A stretch of DNA of 39,332 nt. Source: Planctomycetota bacterium. GTDB lineage: Bacteria; Planctomycetota; Planctomycetia; Pirellulales; Pirellulaceae. The position numbers were made by a program, and so were the translations under genes. Below the pieces are notes generated by a model. It did no database searches, had not been told where the DNA came from, and worked only from the letters and a program-made list of their open reading frames with translations. The DNA lies in assembly GCA_963205385.1 (NCBI GenBank), contig CAUJKE010000039.1, positions 1 through 39,332 on the forward strand. The letters are read 5' to 3'. Numbering within the stretch: the first letter of the stretch is position 1; each line of letters opens with the position of its first letter. Shown piece by piece: positions 36,518 to 39,332 of the stretch.

Positions 36518-37672
36518 ATGAAGTCGTCGCAAATTGCCTGCTCATTATCGCTGCTTTGGCTGGTCGCATTATTTGCAAGGGATGTCTTCGCCGAGGGCAA
36601 GCAGACGCCGCGCCCGATTCTGCAGATCATCAACGGCAGCCGCGAGACCATCGAAGTTTGGTGGTTGAAGTCTGACGACGAGCGCGTCGCCAATGGAAAA
36701 ATCGAGCCTGGCCAGGACGCTGTGATTACCACGACGCTCGGCCACCGCTTTGCCATTGTCGGCCAGAAAGACCAACCGGAAGTGACGGTGACCAGTGTTG
36801 TGCCGATCCAGGCAATTCGCTTCGATCCGCCGCAACCAGATGGGACGCCGGCGTTTTATACGCAGCGCGTCAGTGCAGGCGGTTTCCCGGTCGTCGCGTC
36901 CGCGAAGGTCAATCCGTACGCACTCAAGGAAGCCGCCTATCTGATCGATTTGATGCTTGCGAAACGACCGGATGTGCGCACGGCGATGATTCAGAGCGGC
37001 GCGCGGCTGTGTGTGCTCGCACACAACGAGTTCACGACAGATCAGCCGGAGTTCGCGCGGTTGAGCGAGCAGGCGGTTAACGGGTTTCCGGGGGTCTCCG
37101 CGAAGGATTACTGGGATGCGCGGGCCCGCGGCATGGGAGGCAGCGAGCGCGATCCCATTTGCTCTTGCGCCGAGGAAAACCTGCTCGGCTATCCAGGCGA
37201 TCCCTATTCCACCGAGTGCATTCTCATTCATGAGCTCGCGCACAACATCCACCTCCGCGGCATGGTGAATGTGGATCCCACCTTCGATGCGCGTCTTCGA
37301 GCGACTTATGCGGCGGCGATGGCGGCCGGCTTGTGGAAAGGCAAGTACGCGAGCGTCAATCACCACGAGTACTTCGCCGAGGGCGTCCAGTCGTGGTTCG
37401 ACAACAATCGCGAAAACGACCACGACCATAATCATGTCAACACGCGCGAGGAGTTGGTCGAATACGATCCGCGGCTAGCCGAAATCTGCCGCGAAGTGTT
37501 TGGCGACACGGAACTCCGCTACACCAAGCCAGCGACGCGGCTCACGGGACACTTGGAGGGTTACGATCCGGCCAGCGCCCCGCGGTTCGAGTGGCCTGAG
37601 CGACTGCACAAGGCCCAAGCCAGCATCCGCAGCGCTGCCCAACGACGCGGCCAGAACTCAGAACAGCAGTGA
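36518..37672 (+). CDS. Secreted zinc metallopeptidase-like protein with an N-terminal VHL-beta-like domain
   Basis: A 384-residue protein. ATG 36518 opens a signal peptide (MKSSQIACSLSLLWLVALFA, likely cleavage after VFA); upstream in-frame starts would hide it. Residues about 33-85 resemble the von Hippel-Lindau beta domain (PF01847): IINGSRETIEVWWL, then GKIEPGQDAVITTTLGHRFA. The peptidase-like part has HELAH (238-242) within STECILIHELAHNIH, and a downstream HHEYFAEGVQSWF with Glu284 and Glu288 as candidate third ligands, a gluzincin-like arrangement. Then come a His-rich NDHDHNH and a DPRLAEICREVFGD stretch. Inference: a periplasmic or secreted zinc peptidase; substrate unknown. Domain-family calls are from memory of consensus patterns. 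Confidence 0.87.
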   Translation: MKSSQIACSLSLLWLVALFARDVFAEGKQTPRPILQIINGSRETIEVWWLKSDDERVANGKIEPGQDAVITTTLGHRFAIVGQKDQPEVTVTSVVPIQAIRFDPPQPDGTPAFYTQRVSAGGFPVVASAKVNPYALKEAAYLIDLMLAKRPDVRTAMIQSGARLCVLAHNEFTTDQPEFARLSEQAVNGFPGVSAKDYWDARARGMGGSERDPICSCAEENLLGYPGDPYSTECILIHELAHNIHLRGMVNVDPTFDARLRATYAAAMAAGLWKGKYASVNHHEYFAEGVQSWFDNNRENDHDHNHVNTREELVEYDPRLAEICREVFGDTELRYTKPATRLTGHLEGYDPASAPRFEWPERLHKAQASIRSAAQRRGQNSEQQ

Positions 37673-37744
37673 ATCCCTTAAAACAGCGAACAAGTTTGTA
37701 TTTCGTAGAGGCAGATCACGAGAGCATCCTCAAGGAGTTTGATT

Positions 37745-37855
37745 GTGAAGCAGAACATATCATTTATGGTGGTCGGAATGAGCGTCGTGGGAATGATGGT
37801 CGCATTGCTGAACGTCGCCGCACAGAACTTAGAAGCGGCGAGGTGGCACGGGTGA
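37745..37855 (+). pseudogene. Truncated 5' end of a secreted-protein gene
   Basis: A GTG start with a perfect AAGGAG 7 nt upstream gives 36 residues: a signal-peptide-like MKQNISFMVVGMSVVGMMVA stretch, an AAQNLEAA region where cleavage could occur, then RWHG and a stop. The last four codons and the stop are made by the GGTGGCAC repeat element at 37842. Inference: a larger secreted-protein gene was cut by insertion or recombination of that element. An alternative is a genuine tiny signal-like peptide. Confidence 0.45.
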
Positions 37856-38188
37856 CGATGCCGACGGGTGCCAGGCTTGCCAGTGCTGGATCGCGAGTAG
37901 GCGTGCTACTTTGTTGATCGTTGAACGGCAGCAGGTGTTCCCGGCTACATAAATTGAACGTGACATCTTGAGCACCTTCAGCCAGCGAGTGCCAACAGGT
38001 CTTCAGCACTCAGCGGCTTGACCAGCGGACGCAACGCGCCGCTGAAGTTCAGGCTTCGACTCGTGACGCCGGGATACCGCACTCGCGGTGAACGATTACG
38101 CTGAAAGCCACGCGAACACGCGCATCCGCACTGGCAAGCCTGCCACCCCTCGAACGTGTTACCAAGTCGCCCCCTCGACTGTGCCACC
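37842..38188. repeat. Inverted-repeat-bounded element (GGTGGCAC ends)
   Basis: GGTGGCAC (37842-37849) is matched in inverse by GTGCCACC (38181-38188). Inside, 37866-37886 and 38128-38148 are a 21-base inverted repeat with one mismatch (core CAGGCTTGCCAGTGC), with weaker similarity running on toward the centre. About 350 bp in all. No transposase is present, and no target-site duplication could be made out. A relative of the left end (GGTGGCACGGG...CGATGCCGA) recurs at 39294-39327. Confidence 0.55.
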
Positions 38189-38247
38189 CTGCCGCGGATG
38201 GCAGCAGCGGGTGAAGTTGCTGCTTTTACAACTCCCGCCATACCGCG

Positions 38248-39099
38248 TTAGTTGACCTCGACGAGCACGGCACGGATATCGCTGATGGCACGAAAAGCAG
38301 GCTCATCGTCGCTTCCCATCGAGCCTGGCCGCCAAGCTTCAGCTTGGTGTTGTAAAGCCATCACCTCCGGCATCACCAACGTTGGCATGGGCGAAGGTAG
38401 GGAAAGCGGGACGCCCAATGTTCTGGCGTTTGCTGGCTGTGGCGATTGCTGCCCTGCCATTGGTTGCACGAGCCCAGAAAGGAAGCGTGACGTCTTGGCT
38501 GGTTCGCGATAGATGCAGAGTTGAAAGAACAGCGGCAGAACGCCGCGAAAACGCTGCCCTTCGCTGTCCCGCAGTTCGCTAATCGCCGGCATCCAAAAAC
38601 GAATCGTACCTTCGCCTCGCGTCAAACCGTCGAAGTGATAATGGAGTACCATGCTGGTGCAGCCGGCTGGCTCGCAAGTCGCCTGGAGGGCCAACGGCAT
38701 GACCCACCATTGGTCGCAGTTGAATTTCAGAGTGCCCACAATAAGCGATGAGCTATCAAGCGCGTTTGCGTTGTCAACTTCGATAGCCTCCAACCGTACC
38801 GGCGGTTCAGGTCGCGGCTCGTGATAGTGCTGGGTACGTCCTCTCGCTGCGACCAACATGGCATCTTCTACCTTTAGTCGCGCAGCTTGCTGCGACGTAA
38901 GCTGAAACGAGAATATCTCTCCACAATAGCAGTGGACTAGGCAGGGCTTGCCCGACTTGGTAAGCAGGCGACCGATAATAAACTCACAGCCGACGTTCCG
39001 CTGCAGTGCCTCGTCGAGCTTTTGCAGGAAACCTTCTTGCACGTCAACTCTTGGGCAATTTGCACGAACCCAAGTGGCTGCCATTTCGCGGAGGTTCAT
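38248..39099 (-). CDS. Hypothetical protein, family not recognised
   Basis: About 283 residues from ATG 39099. Alternatives are TTG 39132 and an ATG at 39084; none has a clear Shine-Dalgarno. No signal peptide or membrane helix is seen. Residues about 1-150 contain EGFLQKLDEALQRNVGCEF and CLVHCYCGEIFSFQLTSQQ with several Cys/His. A middle section has FNCDQWWVMPLALQATCEP and MVLHYHFDGLTRGEGTIRFW, beta-rich in look. The C-terminal part (about 205-283) is Pro/Gln/Ala-rich. The frame is intact and its composition is protein-like, but I know no family. It is flanked on both sides by GGTGGCAC-type repeats, suggesting an accessory location. Confidence 0.65.
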   Translation of the reverse strand: MNLREMAATWVRANCPRVDVQEGFLQKLDEALQRNVGCEFIIGRLLTKSGKPCLVHCYCGEIFSFQLTSQQAARLKVEDAMLVAARGRTQHYHEPRPEPPVRLEAIEVDNANALDSSSLIVGTLKFNCDQWWVMPLALQATCEPAGCTSMVLHYHFDGLTRGEGTIRFWMPAISELRDSEGQRFRGVLPLFFQLCIYREPAKTSRFLSGLVQPMAGQQSPQPANARTLGVPLSLPSPMPTLVMPEVMALQHQAEAWRPGSMGSDDEPAFRAISDIRAVLVEVN

Positions 39100-39293
39100 T
39101 TGGTGTTTGTTGGCCGGGTTGGATGCGAACAAAGCCGTGACACAAATTCAGTATGTCGGTCGCAAAAGACTGAGGCTACCGCAAGGACGGAATCCGCACT
39201 GGATTTTGCACGGAAAGGGCGAACGCAACCATTTTGCATCCAGGCGGCGCGACTCAAGTTGGGCTCGAAAACGGGCAATTTAGGGACCGGCGG

Positions 39294-39327
39294 GGTGGCA
39301 CGGGCGGCGATGCCGAGGTGTGCCACT
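39294..39327 (+). repeat. Second copy of the GGTGGCAC repeat
   Basis: GGTGGCACGGG followed by CGATGCCGA and GTGCCAC repeats the left end of the element at 37842-37873 with a few substitutions. The unit is itself near-palindromic (GTGGCAC ... GTGCCAC) and could fold as a hairpin. It lies at the right edge, so its full extent is unknown. Confidence 0.6.
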
Positions 39328-39332
39328 TCTAT

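Larger units (their letters stand above)
37673..38247. other. Accessory region with a broken small ORF and an inverted repeat
   Basis: 575 bp between the metallopeptidase gene and the minus-strand unknown gene. It contains a short ORF with a perfect Shine-Dalgarno (37745-37855) cut off by a GGTGGCAC element, and an inverted repeat pair (37842-37886 with 38128-38188). The remaining sequence has no supported gene. It appears less GC-rich and more irregular than the flanking coding regions. Confidence 0.5.

Overview
The window looks like chromosomal DNA of a high-GC planctomycete, most likely of the Pirellulales kind. I base this on protein families largely confined to that phylum as I remember them: two giant surface proteins with an N-terminal LEPR-XLL-type motif, a YTV-domain cell-wall protein, a DUF1598 protein, a DUF1559-containing lipoprotein, DUF11-repeat and GYF_2 (DUF4339) envelope proteins, and a VHL-beta/metallopeptidase fusion. 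No rRNA, tRNA, CRISPR array, integrase, transposase or prophage was seen.

Layout. (1) 1-13959, minus strand: two giant secreted proteins in tandem. The downstream one (1-8453, cut by the left edge) has about eleven autotransporter-type beta-strand repeats, LamG-like modules and terminal RTX calcium-binding repeats. The upstream one (8887-13959) has LamG modules, a duplicated lectin-like module, PKD domains and RTX repeats. (2) 14417-20075: small envelope genes on both strands, namely a membrane-anchored unknown, a DUF11-repeat protein, a small basic protein, a lipoprotein and a GYF_2 protein. (3) 20093-26148, minus: a DUF1559 lipoprotein, a di-iron fatty acid/sterol hydroxylase translationally coupled to a secreted rhodanese, CsrA, and a Sir2 deacylase. 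(4) 26267-30190: a DUF1598 secreted protein and a YgfZ-like folate-binding protein on plus, facing MnmA on minus. (5) 30325-33301, minus: a secreted monoheme CxxCH protein and the YTV cell-wall protein, separated by a convincing intrinsic terminator. (6) 33302-39332: a sparser stretch with a small lipoprotein, four small hairpin repeats, a DUF4105 membrane protein, a secreted VHL-beta/HExxH metallopeptidase, a truncated secreted ORF beside an inverted repeat, and an unrecognised 283-residue protein.

How the genes fit together. Most of the window encodes exported or envelope products: adhesin-like giants, cell-wall protein, lipoproteins, and membrane-anchored or secreted enzymes. Interspersed are housekeeping genes: mnmA (tRNA 2-thiolation), a ygfZ-like gene (Fe-S and tRNA-thiolation related in E. 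coli), a CobB-type sirtuin and csrA. I see no single operon-encoded pathway. The best candidates for undescribed biology are the VHL-beta/metallopeptidase fusion, the nested-domain architecture of the 1690-residue surface protein, the barrel-less autotransporter-repeat giant, and the hairpin repeats whose stems vary by compensatory changes.

The longest plus-strand reading frames at 429-1847, 6816-8525 and 11059-13965 lie codon-aligned opposite these giant genes and are treated as shadows. Giant gene 1 is one uninterrupted minus-strand frame from 8453 to the left edge.
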